A stretch of DNA of 50,600 nt. Source: a bacterium (GTDB lineage Bacteria > SZUA-79 > Acidulodesulfobacterales > Acidulodesulfobacteraceae). The translations under genes were made by a program, and so were the position numbers. This document shows, in pieces, positions 1 through 8,498 of this stretch. The notes beneath the pieces were generated by a model that worked only from the letters and a program-made list of their open reading frames with translations, had not been told where the DNA came from and searched no databases. Position 1 is the first letter of the stretch; each line of letters opens with the position of its first letter. Location: contig JAKAFU010000012.1 in NCBI GenBank assembly GCA_021825865.1, forward strand, positions 1 through 50,600, written 5' to 3'.

Positions 1-1
1 T

Positions 2-2761
2 GCTAAAAGGATAACTCTTAACATACGCAAGGTAGATTATGCCGCCCGTATCGGCGGCGATGAATTTATAGTGATTTTTGAAAATATTAATAAAGATAAT
101 ATTGATGAACTTAACCCGCTTCTTGACAGGATTCATGACGCCATTTCCGAACCCGTTGTCGTAGCTGAGGGTATTATTGTAAATGAAGAAGCCAGCATGG
201 GTTTGGTTGTATGTTTCGACGGAAACTGTAATGATACCGCCGAAATAATGCGTAAAGCAGATTATGCGCTATATGCCGCAAAATCAGCCAAAGCCAATAG
301 AAAGACGTGGTGGGTGCTTGCCGATGAAGCAATTCCTGCGGCAGATATTGCTAAAGAATATATTGATACACCATATGGCGAAGAGGCTGCGCGTCTGTTA
401 ATACCGGCTAAAAATAAATTGTTGGATATAAAAGATGAATTTATAGAACTATTTTACGACTCTCTGGCAATTTCAGACGGACCTAAAGAAGTGCTTTCCG
501 AACTGACTAATGAAGAATTTGCCCGCCTTAAATCAGAGCAGGGCAAGCATTTTGAGAAAATGATAGACCCTTATCTGAACATGGAAGAGCACAAAAAAAT
601 AGCAGATGCAGCCGGTATAGTACATGTGGGCAGCGGTGTAGAAATAGACTGGCTGATAAAATCATATGACCTTTATTTGAATATTCTGCAGCATAATCTG
701 ATGGGTTCTATAAGAATGAGGCCGGCTCTTTCTATAATTTCAAGAAGGCTCACTTTAGATGCGCGCTGGCAGATTGAAATATATAAAGTGCTCGAAAAAG
801 AAAGAAATACGGCATTCAAAAAAATTGACGACTTAGTCTGGAAAGCGATAAATTACGGCGAACTTATAGAAGGAACCGTTAATATACTTAGCGGGTTAAA
901 AGAGATTTGCGGAGTCGTTATAGGAAGAACAGACGCTCAGGGAATATTCAGGGCGGAAGCTATAAGCGGCAAACCTATTGAGACTTATTTTACAGAATTA
1001 GATAACGGTATCGGCGAACCTGTCATGCGCGACCCAGAGCGTCCGGAAGGTCAGGGAAAAATCGGAGAGGCTTATCGTACCGGCGAAATTCAAATTGTTG
1101 TAAATTATACAAAGGATAAAAAAGTATTATTGTGGAAGGATCTATATAAATCGCTCAATGCAAAGTCAGCCGCTATGGTACCGTTAAAATTAGACGAAGA
1201 AGTATTTGCCGTGCTTGTAATATTTATTCCTTTTGTCGGAGGATTCGGCAGTCCTGCGCATAAAGAGTTTTTAAGCTATCTGCATCACATAGTTTCTCTC
1301 GGACTTGAAAAATTAAAAACGTCTGCTGATTTACCGGAGGTGCAGAGCGTATCCCAGCGCGGCATCCACCGTGCACTCTTACACGGCGGCGGTTTAGTAA
1401 TGTACTATCAGCCCGTTATTAATCTTAAAACAGGAGAGTTTGTCAAGATAGAAGCCCTTGCGCGTTTAAAGAACGGCGATGCAGTTTTGTCTCCGGGTCA
1501 GTTTCTGCCTTCTTTTAAGGCGGAATGTCTTTATGAGCTTTATAAAAAAGGATTAGAGCTTATGTTTGAAGATTACAGGCTTATGCTTAAAGAAAACATA
1601 AATGTAGATGTTAGTATTAACCTTCCGCCTTACGGTCTTATAGACAAAAGATATGCGGAAATTACAAAAAAAATTATTGACGGCGCTAAAATTTTTGACA
1701 CCGGCAGCTATGCTGAAGATATTCTTACAAAAGACCTGAATATAAAAGATAACGAAGAAATCGATGAAATCAATAGCAAAAACAAATCAACTAATGTTTC
1801 AACCAATATAAGCGATAAAAAATGCTCCGGCAAACTTTGGATTGAGCTTCTTGAAAGCGATGTTCTTGAGCTTAACGATATTGAAAAAAAATTTAAACCG
1901 TGGCTTGAAATGGGGATTCATTTTGCCGAAGACGACCTCGGTTCCGGATACAGTTCGCTTCTGCGTTTGAGGCAGCTGCCGTTTGAACTTGTAAAGATAG
2001 ACCAGGGTTTAGTAAGGGGTGCCCATCATGACCCGTTAACCGTCATAGAACTTATAGCGCATCTTACCGATTTATCTCAGTCATTAGATAGGGTAGTCGT
2101 CGTTGAAGGATTAGAATGCAGAGGATTAATAGAGGCGGCGACTATTCTAGGAGCGGATTTCGGGCAGGGCTACGCTATTGCGAAGCCCATGTCTGTCGAA
2201 GATCTGATTGCTTGGGCGCATAATACGGCTAAGGACGGCGCCGGTTATTATAATTATTCAAATTTATCTATTGTATCTACCAAAAGTTCAAATGCTGGTT
2301 CTGGCGTAAGTTCAGATGTGTATTCAAATTCAACGTCAAATTCAACGTCAGATTCAAACAGCGCTTCTGATTTAATTACGACTTCTGATTCATATAAAAT
2401 TGCCGATTTAAATAAAAACAGAAATTTGACTAATGACGCAACTGACGCAATTAACGCAAATAAAAATGACGTTAGAATTACTTTCCTGGGAGCGCTTGCA
2501 AAACTGCTCCGTTTTGAAAGGCGTTTAAAAGTCGTAGGTATTTCTTCTTTAGATAGCCGCGCTACAATTTCATCAGAGCAATGCGGTCTTGAAGATTGTA
2601 TAGATAAATCAAATTTAAAAGGTACCGACCTTGACGAAGCCCATAAGATGCTGCATAATACCGCAGTTAAATATGATATTCACTCTGCCGAATATCGTTT
2701 AGCACGTGAAAATTTTATAAAATTATTGAAAAAATATCTGCCGATAGATTTAGACGTATAA
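2..2761 (+). CDS. GGDEF-globin-GAF-EAL cyclic-di-GMP turnover protein (5' end outside window)
   Basis: The reading frame is open from base 2, so the gene begins upstream of the window. An intact GGDEF motif lies at bases 53-67, preceded by RI and followed by the usual ADYALYAAK helix. Bases about 480-830 resemble the globin domain of globin-coupled sensors, with an AGIVHVGSG...WLIKSYDLY signature. A GAF-like domain follows (about 890-1320), then an EAL phosphodiesterase domain (about 1370-2240). EAL residues are present: EALARL at 1451, SINLPP, ELLES, DDLGSGYSSL and GLE. By family knowledge, GGDEF makes and EAL degrades cyclic-di-GMP, here probably under haem or gas control. A low-complexity Asn/Lys/Ser insert sits inside the EAL domain, and a Ser/Asn linker (about 2260-2470) leads to a C-terminal helical domain with an LDEAHKMLH motif that may bind metal. 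Sensor assignments are inferred from motifs only; the EAL and GGDEF calls are firm. Confidence 0.88.
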   Translation, partial: AKRITLNIRKVDYAARIGGDEFIVIFENINKDNIDELNPLLDRIHDAISEPVVVAEGIIVNEEASMGLVVCFDGNCNDTAEIMRKADYALYAAKSAKANRKTWWVLADEAIPAADIAKEYIDTPYGEEAARLLIPAKNKLLDIKDEFIELFYDSLAISDGPKEVLSELTNEEFARLKSEQGKHFEKMIDPYLNMEEHKKIADAAGIVHVGSGVEIDWLIKSYDLYLNILQHNLMGSIRMRPALSIISRRLTLDARWQIEIYKVLEKERNTAFKKIDDLVWKAINYGELIEGTVNILSGLKEICGVVIGRTDAQGIFRAEAISGKPIETYFTELDNGIGEPVMRDPERPEGQGKIGEAYRTGEIQIVVNYTKDKKVLLWKDLYKSLNAKSAAMVPLKLDEEVFAVLVIFIPFVGGFGSPAHKEFLSYLHHIVSLGLEKLKTSADLPEVQSVSQRGIHRALLHGGGLVMYYQPVINLKTGEFVKIEALARLKNGDAVLSPGQFLPSFKAECLYELYKKGLELMFEDYRLMLKENINVDVSINLPPYGLIDKRYAEITKKIIDGAKIFDTGSYAEDILTKDLNIKDNEEIDEINSKNKSTNVSTNISDKKCSGKLWIELLESDVLELNDIEKKFKPWLEMGIHFAEDDLGSGYSSLLRLRQLPFELVKIDQGLVRGAHHDPLTVIELIAHLTDLSQSLDRVVVVEGLECRGLIEAATILGADFGQGYAIAKPMSVEDLIAWAHNTAKDGAGYYNYSNLSIVSTKSSNAGSGVSSDVYSNSTSNSTSDSNSASDLITTSDSYKIADLNKNRNLTNDATDAINANKNDVRITFLGALAKLLRFERRLKVVGISSLDSRATISSEQCGLEDCIDKSNLKGTDLDEAHKMLHNTAVKYDIHSAEYRLARENFIKLLKKYLPIDLDV

Positions 2762-3082
2762 TGTAAGCTGATTAGTTATATATACTAATTTTGCCTATTA
2801 ATTCTATCTATATATTAATTTTTATACTAGCAGGTTTATATCTTGAATATGCTAATGTATAATAATATTCAGACTCAGAACGAGGTTAAAACTGATGATG
2901 GTTTATATCCCTTATGTGCTAATATGTAATTATTAATTCTATATAATAACTTTTATACTAATTTTGTATATATTATTTTACAAAATTTTTTAATTTGACA
3001 ATTAAAATTTATTTTTGTAAAATTAATTATATAAAAATATTTTTATATAACGGTACATATAATACAATACATCTGATAAATC
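2762..3082. other. AT-rich intergenic region with imperfect repeats and the arsB promoter
   Basis: No gene is visible. The 13-base word TATACTAATTTTG occurs twice (2781-2793 and 2954-2966), and a longer loose repeat of TATTAATTCTAT followed by TTTTATACTA flanks the middle. An inverted repeat TGAATAT/ATATTCA (2844-2850 and 2865-2871) could be an operator for an ArsR-type repressor, but no arsR gene is in the window. Confidence 0.5.
2995..3023 (+). promoter_or_regulatory. Putative sigma-70 promoter for arsB
   Basis: A perfect -35 TTGACA (2995-3000) is separated by 17 bp from TAAAAT (3018-3023), about 60 bp before the arsB start. Spacing and sequence fit a strong housekeeping promoter. Confidence 0.6.
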
Positions 3083-4399
3083 ATGATTGTTCTTACGCCG
3101 CAGGAATATAAAATCATATTTTCCGTTGCTGTTTTTCTTTTGACGCTTTTTTTGATTGTCAAAAAACCTTACAATATAGGAATAGGCTACAGCGCAATGA
3201 TAGGCGCCGTATTAGCCTTTGCTTTCGGGATTATCAAATATGCCGATATTTTTAAAGTAGTTGATATTGTATGGGACGCGACCTTTACCTTTGTATCCAT
3301 AATTATAATTTCCCTGATATTGGACGAAGCAGGTTTTTTTGAATGGGCAGCCTTGCATGTTGCCAGATTTGCGGGCGGAAGCGGCAGGAAAATGTTTATA
3401 TACGTCATACTTCTCGGCGCTCTTGTCGCTGCTTTTTTTGCAAATGACGGAGCTGCTCTGATTATTACGCCTATTGTTTATGAAAAAATGAAAGCTCTGA
3501 AATTCCAGAGAAAAAATATGCTGCCGTTTATCATGGCAGGCGGATTTATCGCCGATACGGCTTCGCTTCCGTTTAAGATTTCAAATCTTGTAAATATTGT
3601 TTCTACCGATTATTTCAATATAGGTTTTTTTACTTATTTTATAAATATGTTTGCTCCGGACATTTTTTCTATTATAATTTCAACCGGAGCTCTTTATTTA
3701 TTTTTTAGAAAAGATATACCGGTCAGTTATGATGTAAAATCTTTAAAGATGCCGAAGGAAGCCATTAAAGATGAAAAACTTTTTAAGTATTCATTTTTTA
3801 TTCTGCTTTTTCTTTTAGGCGGATATTTTGCAAGCGAATTCCTTAATCTTCCGGTTTCATTTTTTGCTATGGCTTTTGCGCTGCTCTTTGTATTTTTAGG
3901 ACTGAAAAGCCCTGCCGTTAATTTAAAAAGGGTATTTAAAAATGCTCCATGGAGCATAGTAGTATTTTCAATCGGCATGTACCTTGTAGTTTTTGGTCTG
4001 AAGAATGCAGGACTTACGTATATGCTGGGAAGATTTATTAACTATTTTTCACATTACGGCGGTTTTACGCTCACAATGTTTACGGGATATCTGGCGGCGT
4101 TTACGTCTTCTATAATGAATAATATGCCGACGGTTATGATAAATTCTCTTGCTATTCATTCGGCAAATTTAAAAAGCGCAATGCTAAGACCGGCAGTATA
4201 TGCAAATGTAATCGGATGCGATCTGGGTCCTAAAATAACGCCAATCGGTTCTTTAGCGACATTATTATGGCTTAATGTTTTAGAAAGAAAAGGCATTAAA
4301 ATAAGCTGGGGCTATTATTTTAAAGTAGGAATAATTTTAACCGTTCCGGTCTTGTTTTTTACCCTGCTCGGGTTATATCTGAGATTATTTCTGCTGTGA
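3083..4399 (+). CDS. arsB: ArsB-type arsenite/antimonite efflux membrane protein
   Basis: This 438-residue polytopic membrane protein matches the ArsB branch of the ArsB/NhaD ion-transporter superfamily. Recognisable stretches are IGYSAMIGA near the N-terminus, ISLILDEAGFFEWAALH at about 77-93, FANDGAALIITPIVYE at about 119-134 and GFIADTASLPF at about 154-164. About 11-12 hydrophobic segments are present, as in the family, and the length is normal (about 420-430 in known members). ArsB exports arsenite alone or with an ArsA ATPase; neither arsA, arsR nor arsC is adjacent, so it is probably a single-gene transcription unit. There is no clear Shine-Dalgarno before the ATG at 3083. It ends shortly before the cyclic-di-AMP-controlled kdp region, and no functional link to it is evident. 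Confidence 0.92.
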   Translation: MIVLTPQEYKIIFSVAVFLLTLFLIVKKPYNIGIGYSAMIGAVLAFAFGIIKYADIFKVVDIVWDATFTFVSIIIISLILDEAGFFEWAALHVARFAGGSGRKMFIYVILLGALVAAFFANDGAALIITPIVYEKMKALKFQRKNMLPFIMAGGFIADTASLPFKISNLVNIVSTDYFNIGFFTYFINMFAPDIFSIIISTGALYLFFRKDIPVSYDVKSLKMPKEAIKDEKLFKYSFFILLFLLGGYFASEFLNLPVSFFAMAFALLFVFLGLKSPAVNLKRVFKNAPWSIVVFSIGMYLVVFGLKNAGLTYMLGRFINYFSHYGGFTLTMFTGYLAAFTSSIMNNMPTVMINSLAIHSANLKSAMLRPAVYANVIGCDLGPKITPIGSLATLLWLNVLERKGIKISWGYYFKVGIILTVPVLFFTLLGLYLRLFLL

Positions 4400-4441
4400 T
4401 GCAGCTTTCACGCTTATTTGTCCGGTTTTTTACGATTTTTG

Positions 4442-4470
4442 TTGACAATGTTTTTTATTAATTATATGAT
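4442..4470 (+). promoter_or_regulatory. Putative promoter of the riboswitch-kdp transcript
   Basis: TTGACA at 4442-4447, a 17-bp spacer and TATGAT at 4465-4470 make a near-consensus sigma-70 promoter. Transcription would begin around 4477, about 80 nt before the riboswitch aptamer and about 900 nt before kdpF. Confidence 0.65.
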
Positions 4471-4557
4471 TTAATCAAATATATTACATTAAATGAATTA
4501 AAGTTTTATGGTGCAATCATTAATATAAATATATTATAAATAATCGTTCTTTGAAAA

Positions 4558-4867
4558 TTAAAGCTTAATTTCATTACATTTAATATTAACATTGCGGTTA
4601 ATTTTAAATAAATATAATGAAAGCGGAGAAACCAAGTTATTTGGGGCTAGTATTTTTTGTGAATATTTAAATAATTAATTAATCAATTAATTAGCCAATT
4701 AATGGAATAATACGGCGCAATGTGTTTTATTTTTTTGTATATATATGCATATTGTGCTTGGTTAAATTATTATATTAATTACGTGTAGTTTAGATATTTC
4801 TAAAAAATAAGGGATTACTCTTTTTTATTCCTCGCCCGTCAGCTAACTTCGTAAGCTATTAAAGAGT
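4558..4867 (+). promoter_or_regulatory. ydaO/yuaA-type cyclic-di-AMP riboswitch aptamer
   Basis: The conserved blocks of the ydaO class appear in order. P1 is TTAAAGCTT (4558-4566) with AAGCT (4853-4857) and TTAA (4859-4862), the A at 4858 bulged. The next arm is TTTCATTA with TAATGAAA (about 4568-4575 and 4615-4622). Then come GCGGAGAAACC (4623-4633), TTGGGG (4641-4646), an arm TATTTTTT/AAAAAATA (4651-4658 and 4802-4809), AGGGATTACTC, and the diagnostic GCCCGTCAGCTAACTTCG (4834-4851). ACTCTTT (4817-4823) can pair with AAAGAGT (4861-4867). The class normally shuts off potassium uptake and cell-wall genes when cyclic-di-AMP is high, and the next genes are kdp. The unusual part is a 143-nt peripheral insertion between the arms at 4658 and 4802. 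Confidence 0.9.
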
Positions 4868-5217
4868 GCAATTCGATAATTATTTAATATGGGCGGCGTG
4901 TCATGTGTGTGTGTTTATTTTATTAAAAAACGTTTGCTGTAATTAAATAATGAAATTTGTTTATATTGTTCAGTTGTATTGTTTATGTTAATGCCGTATT
5001 ATTTATGTTAGTGCTGTTTATGTTAATATAATCATGTTATATAATACCTTACTCCGGTAATTAATAATATCATTGTATGGTATTATATTATATCAGCGTA
5101 AAGGATATATAAATAGTAAATATCAACAGCAAATACATATAATAAATACAGACGATAAATAGTTTTATATTATCTTTTAATAAGTACAAATAATAAATAG
5201 TTTTTAGTTTTATCTTT
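4868..5217. other. Long riboswitch-to-terminator linker
   Basis: About 350 bases separate the aptamer from the terminator, with no convincing gene. The stretch is very AT-rich and has three short copies of TTATGTTA[AG]TG-like sequence around 4984-5025. Such a long expression platform is unusual for this riboswitch class. Confidence 0.5.
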
Positions 5218-5255
5218 AATAGCCGAAGGTTTTTACGCCTTCGGCTATTTTTTTT
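5218..5255 (+). terminator. Rho-independent terminator upstream of kdpF
   Basis: A perfect 12-bp stem AATAGCCGAAGG (5218-5229) / CCTTCGGCTATT (5238-5249) with an 8-nt loop runs into eight Ts (5248-5255). It lies after the riboswitch and 122 nt before kdpF, so it is the likely control point. Its 5' arm is also complementary to the 3' strand of the aptamer (4847-4860), which would permit an antiterminated state. Confidence 0.9.
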
Positions 5256-5377
5256 GCTTAAAACATTTAAATATTAAAAAATTAAATAATATTTTAATAA
5301 AATTAATAAATTAACGGCATAACTTAATTATACCGTTATGATCTATATAACATTAATAATGATAGAGGAGGGAATAA

Positions 5378-5464
5378 ATGGTAGAAAATACTATTCTTCT
5401 AATAGTTTCGGTAGCAGTGCTGATATATCTGTTTTATGTGCTGATATATCCCGATAAATTCTAG
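5378..5464 (+). CDS. kdpF: KdpF, small subunit of the Kdp potassium ATPase
   Basis: This 28-residue single-span membrane peptide starts at an ATG with a strong GAGGAGGG ribosome-binding site. It ends YVLIYPDKF, matching the typical KdpF ending (hydrophobic helix, then YxLI.PE/DKF). KdpF stabilises the KdpABC complex in the inner membrane. The position directly before kdpA, apart from one more small gene, supports the call. Confidence 0.85.
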   Translation: MVENTILLIVSVAVLIYLFYVLIYPDKF

Positions 5465-5471
5465 TAAATGC

Positions 5472-5569
5472 ATTTGCTGTTTACATATTATATTTGTGCA
5501 GCGTTATCTATTGCGGATAAACAGGTAACTTGCGGTTTATTTGCTGTTTACATGTTATATTTGTGCAGC
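5472..5569. repeat. Two 31-bp direct repeats, 67 bp apart
   Basis: ATTTGCTGTTTACAT followed by a near-identical 16-base tail (ending TTTGTGCAGC) occurs at 5472-5502 and 5539-5569, differing at one base. The copies lie between kdpF and the second small kdp gene. Function is unknown; a local duplication or regulatory sequence is possible. Confidence 0.8.
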
Positions 5570-5670
5570 CGGCGGGGCGCGCCGATATTTATCGTGTAAT
5601 TGTTTGTAAAATTGATTATGCAATAGATAAAATAATTATTTTTATTATGACAATAAAAAGGAGGATTAAA

Positions 5671-5757
5671 ATGTTCGCATTTTTACTGGCATTGGCCGGT
5701 ATTGCTCTAATGTACGCCGTTTTATGGTTTTTGATAGATTTTCTTGACAAACTTTAA
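5671..5757 (+). CDS. Small kdp-associated single-span membrane protein
   Basis: This 28-residue peptide starts at an ATG preceded by AAAAGGAGG with ideal spacing, which decides this start over longer in-frame options from 5530. It is one hydrophobic helix ending WFLIDFLDKL. Tiny proteins ending in a similar xxDxL sequence are found beside kdpF in other bacteria (from memory), but the role is unknown. It sits between kdpF and kdpA, about 195 bp before the latter, and could be a second KdpF-like stabilising subunit. Confidence 0.7.
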   Translation: MFAFLLALAGIALMYAVLWFLIDFLDKL

Positions 5758-5951
5758 TAAATAATATTTTAATTTTAAAATTTTTCAAAATATGCAGAAT
5801 AAACAAAATAATATAATGTCTCAGTATATCAGAGAATCTATTAAGCAATTATTGATATATCGGTAAAATCGACGATTTGCCGGCAATTAGAATAAAAATT
5901 ACAGAAAATTTAAAATAACAATTTAAATAAATTTAACGAGGTTTAAGTAAA

Positions 5952-7676
5952 ATGACTTCTACAGGGATATTACAGATAAGTTTAGTGCTTTTAATAATGG
6001 TTTTAACAGCCATTCCTTTAAGCAGATATCTTGCTCACGTTTTTAAATACGAGCATACTTTCTTAGATAAATTAATTAATCCGTTTGAAAATTTAACGTT
6101 TAAGTTTTTAAAAGTCAATAAAGAAGATGAGATGACATGGACGACTTACTTAAAGATAGGACTTGTTTTCAATTTTCTTATGGCTGCAATCGTATTTCTT
6201 ATACTGCATTATCAGAACTATCTTCCGTTTAATCAGATGCATTATCCGGGTATTCCGTGGGCGCTTGATTTTAATACGGCAATAAGTTTTATAACAAATA
6301 CTAACTGGCAGAATTACGGCGGTGAAGAAGTAATGTCTAATTTTTCACAGATGGCGCTTGTTTTTCTGCAATTTACTTCAGCAGCGACAGGTCTTGTTTT
6401 CGCTGTCGCTTTTATAAGAGGTATTATTAGGCATGAAGCAAAATACGTAGGAAATATTTATGTAGATTTTATTAAGGCTATATACAGAATTTTTATTCCG
6501 CTGTCTATAATATTTGCTATAGTCATGCTTTCGCAGGGCGCTCCTCAAACCTTTACGATGCAGAAAAAGGTAACAAATATAACCGGAACAAAACAGACGC
6601 TGTCGGTAGGACCGGTAGCTTCTATGGTATCTATCGAAAATTTTGGAACTAACGGAGGCGGTTTTTATGATGTTAATGCGGCTCAGCCGTATGAAAATCC
6701 CAATCCGTTTACTAATGCGCTTATAATTTTTATGATGGGCGTAATACCGATAGCTCTTTTTTTCATGTACGGGATAATGATAGACGATAAAAAGCATGCA
6801 TGGACGCTATTCTGGGTAGCGGCAACACTTTTAATAGTCTGCGTCGCCGTGATTTATTCTCAGGAAGCGGCAGGCAATCCGTTTCTTGCGCATCTGGGCG
6901 CTAATGTTACCGCTGCAAAATATAATCCTGGCGGCAATATGGAAGGGAAGCAGGAGCATCTCGGCATTGCGCAGACTTCGCTGTTTGCCGGAGCAACCAC
7001 AGCGTTTACCACGGGTAATGTTGACAGCGCTCATGATAGTTTCATGCCGCTTTCAGGTATGATACTAATGGTTGAAATGATGCTTAACCTCATATTCGGC
7101 GGAAAGGGTGTAGGATTATTAAATATGCTGACTATGGTTATAATAGCGGTATTTATTGCCGGACTTATGGTAGGGCGAACGCCGGAGTTTCTAGGCAAAA
7201 AGATAGGAAAAAAAGAAGTCACGCTTGCGACTCTTGCGATGTTTGCGCACGCTTTTATAATACTCGTGCCGTTCGGTATAGCTATGTCGGTTCCGGCAGG
7301 GCTTGCGGGAATATTTAACCCTGGTCCGCATGGACTTTCCGAAGTGCTGTACGCATTTACGTCAACCGTGGCTAATAACGGGTCTGCTTTCGCCGGTTTA
7401 AACGGAGATACAACGTTCTATAACGTAATATTCGGATTTACCTTAATGTTTGGAAGATATATTCCTATTATATGCCAGGTAGCTATTGCAGGAGCGTTAA
7501 TAAAAAAGAAAAGAATTCCAGAGTCTGCCGGAACCTTTCCTGAACACGGTTTTTTGTTTTATTCGGTCGTAATGGGAACGATAATATTAATCGGAGCATT
7601 GACGTTCTTTCCTGCGCTTGCATTGGGACCTATTGCCGAACATTTTGCAATGGTTAAAGGACATCTGTTTTACTAA
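5952..7676 (+). CDS. kdpA: KdpA, potassium-channel-like subunit of the Kdp ATPase
   Basis: KdpA (574 residues; about 557 in E. coli) forms the potassium-selective pathway of the high-affinity KdpFABC pump in the inner membrane. The four pore-loop regions are recognisable: TNTNWQNYGGE at about 116-126, NFGTNGGGFYDVN at about 232-244, the loop around the GGKGVG stretch at about 384-389, and STVANNGSAF at about 470-479. Ten or so hydrophobic helices are present. The ATG follows a GAGGT ribosome-binding site. Transcription is probably governed by the cyclic-di-AMP riboswitch at 4558-4867. Confidence 0.97.
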   Translation: MTSTGILQISLVLLIMVLTAIPLSRYLAHVFKYEHTFLDKLINPFENLTFKFLKVNKEDEMTWTTYLKIGLVFNFLMAAIVFLILHYQNYLPFNQMHYPGIPWALDFNTAISFITNTNWQNYGGEEVMSNFSQMALVFLQFTSAATGLVFAVAFIRGIIRHEAKYVGNIYVDFIKAIYRIFIPLSIIFAIVMLSQGAPQTFTMQKKVTNITGTKQTLSVGPVASMVSIENFGTNGGGFYDVNAAQPYENPNPFTNALIIFMMGVIPIALFFMYGIMIDDKKHAWTLFWVAATLLIVCVAVIYSQEAAGNPFLAHLGANVTAAKYNPGGNMEGKQEHLGIAQTSLFAGATTAFTTGNVDSAHDSFMPLSGMILMVEMMLNLIFGGKGVGLLNMLTMVIIAVFIAGLMVGRTPEFLGKKIGKKEVTLATLAMFAHAFIILVPFGIAMSVPAGLAGIFNPGPHGLSEVLYAFTSTVANNGSAFAGLNGDTTFYNVIFGFTLMFGRYIPIICQVAIAGALIKKKRIPESAGTFPEHGFLFYSVVMGTIILIGALTFFPALALGPIAEHFAMVKGHLFY

Positions 7677-7779
7677 CGCTAACGGCGGCAGATAGTTCTT
7701 TTAGTTTTAAATTAAATAAAAGTGTTTAATATTAAGCAAATTTTAATTTAATAATAAAAAAATGGAATAGAGGTGTTTT

Positions 7780-8403
7780 ATGGCAAAAGAATTGATAAAA
7801 ATCATTAAAATGACCGTATTGCTTTATCTGTTATGCAGTATCGCATATACATTTTTAATATGGGGAGTAGGAAAAATATTTTTTCCTTTTCAGGCGGGAG
7901 GCAGTATTATGTACAAAAACTCTAAACCTATAGGTTCAATGCTCATAGGAGAAAAATTTACCTCCCCCTATATATTCAACGGAAGACCGTCTTATGCCGG
8001 AAACGGGTATAACGGCACTGAATCAAGCGGTTCTAATTATGCGCCTACAAACGGTAAATATATTGCTATAGAAAAGAAATTTATAGATAATTTTTTAAAA
8101 GAAAATCCTACTGTAAAGAAAGGCGATGTTCCAGTTGATATAGTTACAGGCTCAGGTTCCGGGCTTGGACCGTACATTTCTATAGCCGCCGCTCTTGACC
8201 AGGTTCCGAGAATTTCAAAATTAACCGGAATAAAAGAAGAGACGCTGCGCAAGCTTGTGATGGAACATATCTCAGGCAGGCAATTCGGAATTTTCGGAAC
8301 GCCTGGATTAAATACGGATAAACTTAATCTTATGCTTGCAGGAATTTTAAAGGTTAAAAATAAGAAATTATTTAAAAAGATTTTTCCGGTTCTTGCAGAC
8401 TAG
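7780..8403 (+). CDS. kdpC: KdpC, accessory subunit of the Kdp ATPase
   Basis: KdpC (207 residues) has one N-terminal membrane helix (about 8-32) and an extracytoplasmic domain with the family signatures FNGRPSYAGNGYNGTESSGSN at about 66-86, VTGSGSGLGPYIS at about 122-134, and LVMEHISGR followed by FGTPG near the C-terminus. It supports assembly and potassium affinity of the pump. A GAGGTG site precedes the ATG. The gene lies before kdpB, whereas in most operons kdpC follows kdpB. Confidence 0.96.
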   Translation: MAKELIKIIKMTVLLYLLCSIAYTFLIWGVGKIFFPFQAGGSIMYKNSKPIGSMLIGEKFTSPYIFNGRPSYAGNGYNGTESSGSNYAPTNGKYIAIEKKFIDNFLKENPTVKKGDVPVDIVTGSGSGLGPYISIAAALDQVPRISKLTGIKEETLRKLVMEHISGRQFGIFGTPGLNTDKLNLMLAGILKVKNKKLFKKIFPVLAD

Positions 8404-8498
8404 ATATTAAGAATTTATAACTTAATAATTTATGACTCTTATGGCTCGTAATTCTAAATTTAAAATTTAAATAAAATCAATAATGGAGTGAAATTAAA

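Noticed and set aside
5530-5670. Longer N-terminus for the second small kdp protein
   Set aside because: The extension overlaps the direct repeat and lacks a ribosome-binding site, whereas AAAAGGAGG sits ideally before the ATG at 5671.
6378-6797. 139-codon minus-strand open frame inside kdpA
   Set aside because: Composition (Tyr, His, Lys runs) is that of an antisense frame over membrane codons; no start signal.
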